A stretch of DNA of 64,000 nt from Neckera pumila (lineage: Eukaryota > Streptophyta > Bryopsida > Hypnales > Neckeraceae): assembly GCA_963969595.1 (NCBI GenBank), contig OZ018413.1:3784501-3848500 (forward strand), read 5' to 3'. Both the position numbers and the translations under genes were made by a program. The notes under the pieces are model-generated. The model had not been told where the DNA came from, ran no database searches, and saw only the letters and a list, made by a program, of their open reading frames with translations. Shown here piece after piece: positions 47,942 to 58,859 of the stretch (within the stretch, counting starts at the first letter, position 1; every line of letters begins with the position of its first letter).

Positions 47942-50152
47942 CTACGACCAACGCTCTCCCTCCACGACAGTCTTTGCTATCGCCTTGAGCATTCCTGTTT
48001 TCGTCGGCTTGAAACTCATCGGATTAAACGCACTGCGGACCTTGGTTGCCGTCCACGCTGTAGAAAACAAATGTCCCGCAGTTGACAAACTGGCTGCCGT
48101 CACTGCCCCAGCTTCATCACCGTATCTGAATCATCTTCAAACAACCAAGTTCAGCAAACCACAACAAATAGATTCTGAGCTGTACACGCAACAGGTTCGA
48201 CTGATTAAATGCAACTCCCGTTTGGTCCAACTCATTCTTTAAACCCTAGTAGAATCGCACGAACCTGTGTTTAACCATGTCGTGCGTGAATGCAGCAGTC
48301 TTCTTCACTATATCGGTGCCTGCTATCTCCACCGCATCAAACAATTTCGCTGCAGCCATTGATCACGATGACAGGTTATCAAAGCTTAAATAAACGCACG
48401 GATCTTTGTAAGGCTAAAAAATAGCGCTCCAATCTACGGTAATCCAATTGTATAGCAAAGAATCCACATCGGCCACCACGCATATGTTGAGAACGGAAAC
48501 GTACAAAAGGCATCCATGGACACCAAGGCTGCTTCTCCAGGGAGTAATTCGGCCACTTTTTTGGCAGTATCCGTTCTCATCAGGGCTCCCGTGAAGAACC
48601 CCGCTACCTTTATGGCACCGTTCAGCAGAGATGTCGCCACTGTCTCAGTGGCTTTGGATAAATTCATTACCCTACCTCAAATCCAAGTTCTCATCTTGTT
48701 AGTAACCTATCCTCCAAGAAAGTACTCTCATGAATGACAAATTGAATAAAAAGGCAAATTGCTCACTTCCTCAATCGAAAACAATCCTTTATCTCAATAC
48801 CTCGTCATGTTGGTGAGAGTAGAAGGACCGATACGACTCGGATACCTCGGATTAGGATCCACTCGATCCTTGACAAACTTGCCACCACTGTCCAAGTTTG
48901 CAACAGTGACGTTCCGCAGCCAGAATATGCCCCTGATAAGGCTACCGGTGCCCGACGCCAGGGTCTTTGCGAGCTCACTATTATAATCGTTGACATTCGG
49001 TGCAATTGCCTTCCAATACTCTGCTGGCTTACCCTCAGTTATCTGCAAAATTGCCCGATCTCGTACGCTTCAGTAACATTGACAAAAACATTCTCAATTC
49101 ACAATGCAGAATTAGGAAAAGCATCTAACCAGCACGCTGCCGCTTGGAGTGGTCTCGTTCCGAGAAATCCTTAGATCATAATGAAACTGGTCATAGCCAT
49201 CATCAGGGCCGTCAAATTCGTCGCTCACTGGCACAAGCTTCGGATTCGAGAACTGATTGTAATTCTTCAGAATGGAATCGAGCTCGCGGAGATGTTCTTC
49301 CTGTCCTGCGACTGTGAATGTGACGCCATAGGTCAAAACTTCCTGGCTAGGGCCACGAGCGGTTTCCTTGTCCATTTCATCGACGGGACGCGGGACACGG
49401 ATGGTGAAGAAGTAATGGCTTGAATCCAGTTTCACTGCGGGTTCATCTTTCGTCAGTGGCCATCGCAGATCCTCTCCTACTCTCACAAAAGCTACAATCT
49501 CGTTCCCTGCTTGTTCGATCAGCACTACAGAAAATTCTCCTTCTCCCAAAAGTAGACTCTCCTGGTCGTCCACCAAGTGAACTTCCGCGCCACGAAGGCT
49601 CACCAGAACCTCCTCTGTCGCCTCTGTCACCTCCGTATCAGCCGTAAAGGACGGCTCCATCCCAAAGGTCTTCTCCGACTTACGAAAGTCCCAAGTGTTC
49701 GTGTTGCGGTACAAACCCTCGTCATATCTCGCATCTTCGTAATCGCTATATCCGCTAACGAAACACGGCTGCTCTTCGTAATTGCTCACATATCGACTTC
49801 CGTAGGATGCCTGCTCGGCGTAATCGCTGTATCGCTGGTAACCAGGAGCTGGCTCGGGCTCGTAGCCCCGGCGCCGATTAGAGGGCGGAGATGAATCCGG
49901 AGAGAGCTCCTCCAAGTATGAGCTTCCATACATCGGTGGAGCTTCCTCATGTCTATACTCATATTCCCCGGCCGCTATGGACATTGAGCGGCTCGCAGGT
50001 GCTTCATACTGCGGGGCAGCATACGAATCTCCATAGCTCGCCGGACTTTTATACTCATAACCATAACAGTGCGGATGCTCATAATCCGAAGCGCCATAGT
50101 CATACCTATCGCGCTTGTCCTCGAAAGGATTGGCTCCGCCAAACCAACTCAT
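47942..50152 (-). CDS. ERD7: ERD7-like senescence/dehydration-associated protein
   Basis: Minus-strand exons: 50152-49130, 49042-48801, 48671-48505, 48349-48265, 48125-47942. All are GT-AG and in phase, encoding 566 residues. The chosen start gives MSWFGGANPF; an in-frame ATG 30 codons upstream lies in a leader without family resemblance. Residues 1-160 are low-complexity and Tyr/Pro/Ser-rich. Residues 165-300 are a beta-rich module. Residues about 343-560 form the senescence domain (PF06911 family) with Ala/Gly helices such as GSLIRGIFWLRNV, KVAGFFTGAL, LPGEAALVSMDAF and FDAVEIAGTDIV. Plant ERD7 proteins respond to dehydration, cold and senescence and associate with membrane lipids. The length is at the upper range for the family because of the tyrosine-rich N terminus. 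It diverges from CSN8, sharing 945 bp of upstream DNA. Confidence 0.92.
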
Positions 50153-51097
50153 CCTCGCTGCTGCCAAATTCAAGATAATCCCAACCCTACCACAACCAAA
50201 CCTCTCCCGCACACACACTCCTAAATGCAGAAGCCGGCTCACTCAGAGGGAATCCAAGAAACCGGAACTACCGAAGCCACGAGGACGAAGACTCGCAGGC
50301 GGAGGTCAAAATAAACCACGATAATTCATCTTGCACATGCAACGAAAGCGCAGGGAAGAGATAGAGCTTTCGCTTCGTGTTCGTATCGAAGTTCACAAAT
50401 GGCGAATAGCTTGATCACGATGCAGAATTGAAGGAAAAGCGGTGGATCAATTGCACAGCGCCTGGGTAGCCATCGCCGTAACTAATAATGTAAATTATTG
50501 CACGGGATTCGATGCGCTCTTCCACTTTCGAACTTGGAATCAAAAATTTCCGAAACAAACGCATTGTGTGCTTGCTCCGTCCGTCTGGCTCCCTCGAGGA
50601 CGACGATAAACGCTAAAATCCAGATCTGAAAATTGCAAAGTAAAGTTTGACAAATTCAAGGGGCTGTGATCAGCAAAAGACCAAATCCTTGCTTATCAAA
50701 AGACCGCGTCCAAATTTAGTTGAGAGGTCGGTGAACAGTCTATTACAACAAAGCAGCAATCAATTCCGACGTGCTCAAGCAGTAATGCCGGTGAAGCTCC
50801 GAGCCACTCGGTTTGGGTCCGATCCTGTCGATTGGTATTCGCCGAAGCTCTGAGGCTTGCCAGGTGGTGGCTGCCTTGAGTCGGTTCCGAGTACCTCAAC
50901 TCATAAGTTACGATCATGAACACGGATGAAAAGTGGATAAATATCATCCAAATTATATTGGACGAAGATCGATGATATCATTCATCCATATTGGTTTCTT
51001 CCTCGACGAAGGCGGGGCTGGCTTTCTCATTTCCTGTTGTGGCTCAGACCAAGCAAGACGATACTGGGGAGCTCAAGGAATTTAGGGTTTTCTGGGG
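50153..51097. promoter_or_regulatory. Divergent upstream region between ERD7-like and CSN8
   Basis: 945 bp with both start codons pointing outward, so the two promoters and leaders lie here. A telo-box-like TTTAGGGTTTTC ends 7 bp before the CSN8 ATG. No TATA box is obvious on either side. Confidence 0.6.
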
Positions 51098-53492
51098 ATG
51101 GCCATCCCCGTCGACGGATCTGCCGCGGGGCCTTCCTCCTCCGGCCTAACGGCGATTGTCGACGCTATTCGCGCCCGTCGCTTCTCGCAGCTTGCCGATC
51201 TTCTCGATACCTTGGAGCTCGAGGTGGGATTTTGCGCTTCTTTGTCGTTTTAGGGTTTTGGGTTGTGTATTAGCGGTTGTTTCCGTTCTCACAAGAGCGC
51301 TTTAATGAGCTGATATTGGATAGATCGCGAGTACAGTATGTTAAGCATTTTTTTGGATTGTGTGCTCGTAGCTGAATTTGTTCCGAGGAGCTTTGATGTG
51401 CAGATTGCAGCTTCGGGAACATGTAAGCCTCAGGATTGGCCTTATACTGTTCATGTCCTTGCCCATGTTGTGAATCACGACTTGTAAGCATTCCTCGACC
51501 TATTGCTCCTTGCCCTAATATCCGATAATGTCGATGAGATTGATAATTGTGACCTAGTTGAAGAGTTAATAAAACTCGTATTCATAGTTTTCCAAAACCT
51601 GATGTTATCAATAGAATACTAGGAAACGCCAGAATTCATGCTGTTTCAGAGTTCTGCTCTTGAGTGCTCATTCCGTTTCATGCTGTTTCGGTTCTTTGCT
51701 ATTCCGCAGGAATAGTGCGAGATTTGTTTGGAAACGAACGCCAGCGGCTATCAAGGAGAGCAGACCGGAGTTGGTAGCTGCATGGAAAATTGTACAGAAC
51801 ATGTGGACTCACGATCACGCTGGCGTGTACAAAGCCCTGAAGGGTTTTGAGTGGACCGAACCAGTTCAACCAGTAACCAGTGCTATTGTTGGTGAGTTGT
51901 TCCCTTCGACTGGGAGGCATTGTGAAAGCATGAGAGATGTACGTGTACCTTATGGTCATAGGCGTTGGGTGTCAGCCCTATTAGTGCTACCTTCAATGTT
52001 TTGGGGCCAGTTTGTACCTCTCAGAGGACCTGGAGGATGAAATCCATCATACTATTGGGGTTTTTTCCTTGAGGTCCAGTTCATTGAAGACCTCAATCCC
52101 GGCTTTAAGGTTGCTCTTTAAAGATCCTCATAAGTCTCTAGCCCTCTTTTGCATGCATCTTATTGCATGCTTCTGAGAAGAAGCATATCGTTCCTAAAAG
52201 CCTGCACAGGTTCTGGAACTGTCAAAAGAGAGCCCTGAGGAACTCAGATGCAGATTGCCTTGAGCATATCTGGAGCAAGTAGGTTTGTGATATAGCTGGA
52301 ATGACTGCGAGGCCGTGCAAGTCATCCTGCTTTGGGTTCATTCAAAATTCTATGAAAAAGGGTCCCCTTGCGAGGTATCTGATTGACCTTTGGTTTTTTA
52401 AATGCACAAGGGTCCTGTGCATTTCTGCTATGCACCCGTGCAGTTTGTCCCGTTAACGTCGGAAAAATATTATGAAAAAGGGGTCCCGTAAGAGTTGATC
52501 TCATTGACTTTTGGTTTCTATAAATGCACTAAGGTCCTCCTTACTTCAGATTGGACTTCATTGCCGTTGCTACCCTAAAGAACCCCGGGCCTGCAAGGGC
52601 GTATCCTCTACACTGTTCCTATCCCATATCTTTGAGAGCTTTAGAAGTATCGGTAGTTAATTTTGTGCAATCAACAAGATGTTATAACATGGTATATTCA
52701 TTTTTGCAGATGACTACTCCACCAGCATGCTGAGATTGCTTTCTACGGCTTATTCAACTGTGAGCGTCACTGATGCCTCTGGCTTCTTGGGGTTGTCGGA
52801 GAATGAGACTGTCACTTGTAAGTCTCTTATTCGAGGATTTCTTGAGTTATTGCATGTGTATGGAGTCCCTAGCCCTCATGAAAAATGTGCTACATACCAT
52901 CTAGTGGTAGGACAATAGGCTTATCACTGACCACTTTAAAAAATTATCCTTTTTTTGATGCACAAATAATTATCTGACCCTGTACTAGGAATATCGAAAA
53001 CGAGTGACCAATGTTGAAAGGGAATGGTACCTAATTGCCCGCGCCTAAAACCCTGAATTTTTTCACAGTGAGTACGTTTCGATTGTGAGAGTTTATACCA
53101 TCTTAAAATCAGAACTTGTGTTGGTTTTAGGTAATTTACCAAGAAAATTCGAACCCTTTTAAATTTTGCACAAGTATCCAAATAATGTGCATTGAATCCT
53201 TTTGCAATCGCTAACAAGAATCCGGAAAAAAAAATCGGTCTAATACCATAAACTTTACTGAATGGTGTGGTTACCTTGTTCAGTTCCGCGAGCTGCCGTT
53301 TTTCAAGTCTCTGATGATATTTGACACGCAATTGTTTATGAAATTGCAGTCTTGACACAACAGCATGGATGGGTTTTAGATCCTGCTTCACAAATGTTGA
53401 CGGTAAGGCCAATGTCTTCGGTGGCCAACAAGAAGACGGACTCGAGCCAGTTGCAGAATTTGACGGAGTACGTCTTCCACTTGGAACACTGA
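51098..53492 (+). CDS. CSN8: COP9 signalosome complex subunit 8
   Basis: Five exons, GT-AG and in phase: 51098-51223, 51404-51483, 51710-51891, 52710-52817, 53350-53492, giving 212 residues. Family hallmarks in order: ADLLDTLELE, DWPYTVHVLAHVVNHDLNSA, RFVWKRTP..IKES, AAWKIVQNMWTHDHAGVYKA, STAYSTVSVTDASGFLGL, GWVLDPASQMLTV and the C-terminal SSQLQNLTEYVFHLEH. CSN8 is a small PCI-domain subunit of the COP9 signalosome, which removes NEDD8 from cullins in the nucleus and, in plants, is needed for repression of photomorphogenesis. Length is close to the usual 195-210. The Ala/Gly/Ser-rich N-terminal 15 residues are an extension relative to Arabidopsis. Intron 4 (52,818-53,349) contains a stretch resembling intron 1 of the BAH-PHD genes. 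Confidence 0.95.
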
Positions 53493-54503
53493 TAGACACG
53501 TTTTCCATTTCTCAGTTTTGCACCATTATCGGTTGGGCCTTTCCGTGCATTAGAGGTAGCTTGGAAGATGAGGTGTTTCCAAATGTAGATAAAATTGAAC
53601 CATGTACTACCTGCGAGACAGTTAGGCTCCGTACTTAATCAGAAGTTCAGGATTATTTTTGGATACAGCCCTCAAGAGTTCTATGTTTCCCTCCTTTGTG
53701 TCTTTTTTTTCCTTTTGTGTCGTTCAGATTCCTTGGAAATCGTTTGGTCCTTCACCTGCGGATTATCCTTGGTTCATGCTTGATTGCAGACTATTTACCC
53801 AGGTAGTGGCTGTTGAGTTATCCAACTCCACATTCCCGCAGTATTTGAGTGTTTAAATTGGCTTCAACCCGTTGGGGTAGGAAGATTACTTGTAAAATCT
53901 CTAGTCTCCGTCCTGGAAACTTGCAGCAAATCCAGGGGATCCAATTTCGTTTCCAAATTCCGATTTGTTTCTACGTTGGTGCATATTAGTATGCTGAAGC
54001 TGCAGAATTTACATCTTACACTATTGGTGGGAGTCAATTTGTGCTACTCTCTAATCAACTGGCATGTATGATGCTTGATTAATTTAGGGAGTTTAATACT
54101 TAATTTCCCTTCTCTCGCGTTAAGGCCCTTAATTGCATGGCAGTTGTCGGCTGTCGACTGTAGACTCCCTATCGGTTTTGGATATGCCTACCTGTAGTTG
54201 TTTGCTAGATGGAGGAGCCCTACAGTGGTATCTTGATCATCTCTTTCTTGGTCACTGTAAGTAGGGAAGATATCCTCCCATCCAACGTCTCCTAATAACT
54301 ACTGTAAATTCAATTGATGGGGTAAATAACATTGTACTCTACAAGCTACACTATTGTTTATATTTCAATCACTTGAACCTCATCTTGTAGCATAGTACAT
54401 ACCAAGCTTGTTCCATCTGCCACATTAAATACATCTTTCCATTTGAGTTGGATAAGAGGGAAACTGCTAGCTAGAGCCTGGTGCTAAACTGCTAATACAG
54501 GTA
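53493..54503. other. CSN8 3' region
   Basis: No further gene recognised. Pyrimidine-rich patches near 53,700. It ends at a pogo-like element. Confidence 0.45.
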
Positions 54504-55242
54504 CAGTAGAACCTCTCTTAGTGCATAGTCTCGGGACTATGCACTAAGAGAGGTTTATGCAGTTGGAGAGGTTCTGTACTGAACTTTGGCTAATGTGGCC
54601 TCTCACTATGGGGCCTCCAACTACTGTTCACAAATAAATGCTTCAAAGTACTACCTCTCTTAATGCATATTTAGGGGTATTCACGGCTCCTTCATCCCAT
54701 TCCGTGAAGGTCGAGAAGAGGGACGTAGCTCTTGTTAGTTGGCTTGTTGTGGCTTGCATCATCTCCTTTCCGTGAAGGTTGAGACTTGAGAGTTGTTCTC
54801 TTCCTTCGGAGGACAATAACGGACGTGAAGAAGTCTACGCAAAGGTTTTAGGTTCACCATTTGCTCCATGATTGGTTTGCTGTGGTTGCCGTGGTACTAC
54901 GCAAGTGAACCTTGTCGAAGGTTTCATTTTCACTGCAAAAGGGGTGTCACAACTCCTCCACAAAGCAGGGCTCCTTATTGGCTCCCAATTTCATGCGCTG
55001 AAGAAATTTCTCAAAGAAAATGTCACCCTTTGACCAGGGTTTTTTTTTAGCGATACATTGTCAAGTGGCTTCATGAGGTAGGCTTAAATTTGGAGGGACT
55101 TGTGAGCATAGGTCCAATGGCTTCATGAAGTAGGCTTAAATTTGGAGGGACTTGTGAACATAGGTCCAAACTTGTTAGATATTGCTCAAAAAAAAAAAAC
55201 TGGCTATGACTACGCCTATTATGCACTAAGAGAGGTTCTACG
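54504..55242. mobile_element. pogo/Emigrant-like element (copy 2)
   Basis: The left end is TA-CAGTAGAACCTCTCTTAG, and the right end is CTAAGAGAGGTTCTACG followed by TA. The left terminus folds at once into a perfect 19-bp hairpin (CCTCTCTTAGTGCATAGTC / TCGG / inverse). It shares 'tggcctctcactatggggcctccaactactgttcacaa' in pieces with 37,932-38,389. The 739 bp include a 52-bp tandem duplication and about 350 bp of unrelated sequence; no transposase is visible. Confidence 0.7.
55066..55169. repeat. 52-bp tandem duplication
   Basis: Two adjacent copies starting 'tggcttcatga(g/a)gtagg' (55,066 and 55,118) differ at two or three bases. Confidence 0.95.
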
Positions 55243-55244
55243 TA

Positions 55245-56139
55245 TACAGTTATCTAGAAAAGCAATTAAAATCAAGTGCTCTATGGGAATATGGGAATAT
55301 TCAGGAACTCTCCTGGAATATGCCGCTACATTTGTCAATGCTGCCGCAAACAACGACATCGTCATCCCTTTACCCGACAACTTATCTGCAGTATTTTAAA
55401 ATCGTCTACTGGATAAGTAACCGAGTGCAGAGATAAGTACCGGCAGTGCCGCTAATGCAGTTCACACTGTGGTAGAGTACAAAGTTGCAAACACATGGAC
55501 ACTGGGACTAGTCGTGGGAAATTTTATTACATTTTTTGTACAGACTGGTATACACTGGTCGTCACGTTTGCCGATAAGTTATTGGAGTAGTTTTTAGCAA
55601 TAATGTTTTGGGAATCAACATGAGATGGTGAGAGGGTAAAAAGTCATTCAGAGAGAGAAAAATAGGACATCTTTTAACATTATGAAATGCACAACAAACT
55701 TTTAAAATAGATTTTCAATGGTTGTACATATTCTAATACTTCAGATAAGCCTTATATGAAAAAGCTCAAACTAACGGTATATATAATGCTGTCAGCAAAA
55801 TGATGTACGCTTCGGCCTTGGGAAGTTGTCAGTTTTCAATCTACAAAATAATCTACAATTTCCCAAAACCTGATACAGAATGCTCTATAGACAATGACCA
55901 TAATAAAAACTGTTCCATATTGTCTACGGACAGCACTGTCGTTTAATAGATACAGCGCAATAATTAGACTCATTCTCCCGGGCATGCTAACGACTGCACC
56001 GGGCTCACAAGACACGGCCACTCTGCATAGCTGATAAATCGTACCCCCCTCCAACTACCACTTTCATCACATACATTTCCATAAATTTACAGGCTGAGCA
56101 TGGGACACGAAATGAGGAGGTTGCTAGATCCCTGTACAC
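55245..56139. other. Gene-free stretch downstream of the DUF3700 gene
   Basis: Probably the 3' untranslated region and spacer of the minus-strand gene that ends at 56,140. Nothing else recognised. Confidence 0.45.
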
Positions 56140-57633
56140 CTAGTGTGGCGGAATAGGAAAATTATAATACCCTAAATTGCCTTGTGGCGCTTGCTGGTTC
56201 AAATGTTGCTGCGAGTCGACCTGTTCAGGAAAACGGGTGGTGAGTGAATGAAGAGACATTAGAAAATATGCAACCATCAAGGAGCATTAGTCGTCTATAC
56301 AAAACCCGTGCATTGACAGACGACAGACACGTATATTGACAAATTAGACAGATGAAACGAAAATGCAAGTCATGGATAATCACCTTGAACATCGAGCCGC
56401 ACATTTGACCTTGACTGTCAATTCTAGGCACTGGTTTTAGAGGAGACGATGGATGCGCGTAGCTACACAACCCTCCTGCGCTTGAGAAGTAACAACCTGC
56501 ACACCCATCACCAAGACAGATTGAGAACAAAACCTACGAAATACTGCCCACCAACCTTGATCTCAAAGGTAACGTCACATTAATGCATTAGTAAAATTCG
56601 TGACAATTGGTTGAAAAATACCTTGGGGAAAGGGAGCAAACGACTTCCCACACCCTTGCTTCAGAAGATTTGCATCGTCAGAAAACGCCGTCGTTCCATC
56701 CGCAGCAATTCCCCAGAAGAAAGGCACCTTGCCATGTGGATCCTGCGGATATATACATTTCAGTCAGATACAGCCACTACATCGAACGAATCGAATGAAC
56801 TTCTTATACCGCTAATTACCAATCCGCAAATCACATGTAGTCATCATTGAACAATGCACAAATGACTGTTTCGATGCGAGATAGAAAAAGGCAAAATTAA
56901 CAGTCCGAGAAACAAGCTACTCACACAAGCAACGAGAAGTGTCTTCGTTTTAATGTCGTAGAGCACAAACGCAAAAGAACCGGTCAAATCTTGAATGACT
57001 TGATCCGCGGAGTAGGGACCACGATCACGCAGAACCCGGTACATTTCTGTGATAAGCACGACCTCACTGATCATCTTCGACAGTCCATACATTTGTCTCA
57101 GATGCGGTACGTTGTCCAACATCCCCACGAACATGCAGTAAATATCATCCACAGATGAAAAAGTTCTGCAATACGAAAAATTCCCATCAGAAACAAACCT
57201 TCACTTTACATATATAAGGTTAGCATGTGCTTCCTAAATAGGTTTATCTAAGATCCAATTTCCAGGGTTAAAGATAGAAACTAGAAATTTCAATCTGTAC
57301 AAACTGCGAGGAAACCAACGTAACACTCTAAGTTAATCCTCAAAGAAACATGACGGCATATGCTATGGTCATCTCAGCTAACAAAGCGTGCAAACAGAGA
57401 CAGGACGGAAACAAGGAACTTCCAACGAACCTCGGTCGTAACAGGGCTTGTTGCGAATGAGAAAGGGCCATGAAACTGTCTCCGTCAAAATGCATAGCAA
57501 TCGACTCTGGATACGACTTCTTGTACGCAGTCAAAATCTCGCCGCCCTGGCATCGGCAATCAGGGCTCCCATTCTCAGGAGCAACCAGCTCCGCCGGAGC
57601 TTTGGCCACCGACTTATGAACCACAGCAAGCAT
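56140..57633 (-). CDS. AILP1: DUF3700 / aluminium-induced-type protein with YGL and LRDR motifs
   Basis: Minus-strand exons: 57633-57431, 57165-56925, 56742-56622, 56496-56384, 56220-56140. All are GT-AG and in phase, 252 residues, the usual length. The N terminus MLAVVHKSVAKAP is family-typical, as are FDGDSFMALSHSQQALLRPR, YGL at residues 94-96, LRDR at 113-116, GSFAFVLYDIKTKTLLVACD, GKVPFFWGIAADG, FPQGCYFSSAGGL and VPRIDSQGQMCG. The fold is that of class II glutamine amidotransferases, but the catalytic N-terminal Cys is absent (Leu at position 2), as expected for this family, so a binding or regulatory role is likelier than catalysis. Relatives (TSJT1, Wali7-like, AILP1) are induced by aluminium, auxin or sugar starvation. 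The C-terminal 27 residues (SQQHLNQQAPQGN..) are Gln/Asn-rich and not conserved. Confidence 0.93.
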
Positions 57634-58640
57634 CTTGAAACTTCACTTCTTTCACTTGAAAAGCCTTAAAACGATCTCCAAGACGAGATCCACAACGCAA
57701 CACCAACAACTCTATTTTCCGCTCGACGGTCAAACTTCCTCAAACACAGTTTCCAGAACGCCACACAGCTTTACACCCGCAGATAATTCGCACACACCTG
57801 CTGTACATCAAATGAAACAGATTAACAATCCAAACAAACGATATACCACAAAAGCAAACACACTAAACACGAAGTCACCTCAAAAACTACGAAACTCCAA
57901 TAATAATCATAAAAAAGACTCCTGAAACTCAACCGCAATTCCATCACATCTCCTAAACTTGAAACACATACACGATACACCAAAGCAACAACGATATGAA
58001 GACCGATCACAATGTGCATTACTGCAGAGCACAACGCCAAATGAAATAACTAACTCCAAGTATACGCGTCCTAAACGCAACTACAACCAAATTTCTCGAG
58101 GATACGCTCCCCTTAACTACAATAAACATCCAAGACACCATTTCTTGCAGCCAAAAACAAGAACACAAGAACACGTTCAGAAAGCTCCCCTACCTCAATA
58201 ACTGAACTATCTCACACGAAACGCCACCAAAACCGAACCTCCGAAGTTCAATTTCGAGAACAAAATGCACGAAACAGCAATACAGAAACTAAGAAACAAA
58301 ACGCCACTAATCGATACGAGGCAAACGGTGCAAAGAGCGAAGAGCAGAAGGTTCAGAGAATGCTGGGGAGCTCCATTTGTAGGCCACGCGAGTGGAGAGT
58401 GATGACTGCGAGAAAGGACTGCTGAATCGCGGGTCGGATCGGGTCGGGTCGGGTCGCAGGTGGATTGGTACGCCCGGCCCGGCTTGCGTCATGGTTTGTC
58501 AGTTTGGATAGGCCCTCCAGGTCACCGGCTACAGTGCCAAGTGGTGCATACCCGCCATTGTCCGCCATGATGGTGACGAGGGTCGTTCGGCGGTTCTGTT
58601 CCTGACTGGGCCACGCGGACGAAACTGCGACGACATGCAA
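57634..58640. promoter_or_regulatory. Upstream region of the DUF3700 gene
   Basis: About 1 kb upstream of the minus-strand start. It holds a (GGGTC)n run near 58,435-58,460. A 95-codon minus-strand frame at 58,353-58,640 resembles no known protein; it could be an upstream exon or chance. Confidence 0.4.
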
Positions 58641-58673
58641 CGCGAAACTGCGACGACATGCAACGCGAAACTG
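58621..58673. repeat. 23-bp tandem repeat
   Basis: GAAACTGCGACGACATGCAA plus CGC occurs twice in perfect tandem, followed by a partial third unit. Confidence 0.95.
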
Positions 58674-58859
58674 ACGAAGATTTTATCGTTCCGTCATCGT
58701 ACGTCCTCTGCCGGTCGTTCCGTTGCCGTGATCTTCGTGAGTCTCGTGACTCATCCGCTTGCCGCCTGCTGGTTCAGTTTTGCCTGGTTTCCAGTCGTCT
58801 CCCCTGTGTCAATTATTGCACGTGTCACTGCTGGGCTGGACAGATGAGGCCTGTGACCA

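Noticed and set aside
49891..50178. Several 70-105-codon plus-strand frames opposite the ERD7-like gene
   Set aside because: Antisense shadows of its long first exon.
55142..55399. 85-codon plus-strand frame
   Set aside because: It lies across the right end of the pogo-like element and has no family resemblance.
58353..58640. 95-codon minus-strand frame upstream of the DUF3700 gene
   Set aside because: No recognised domain, and composition driven by the GGGTC repeat. The DUF3700 protein is complete without it.
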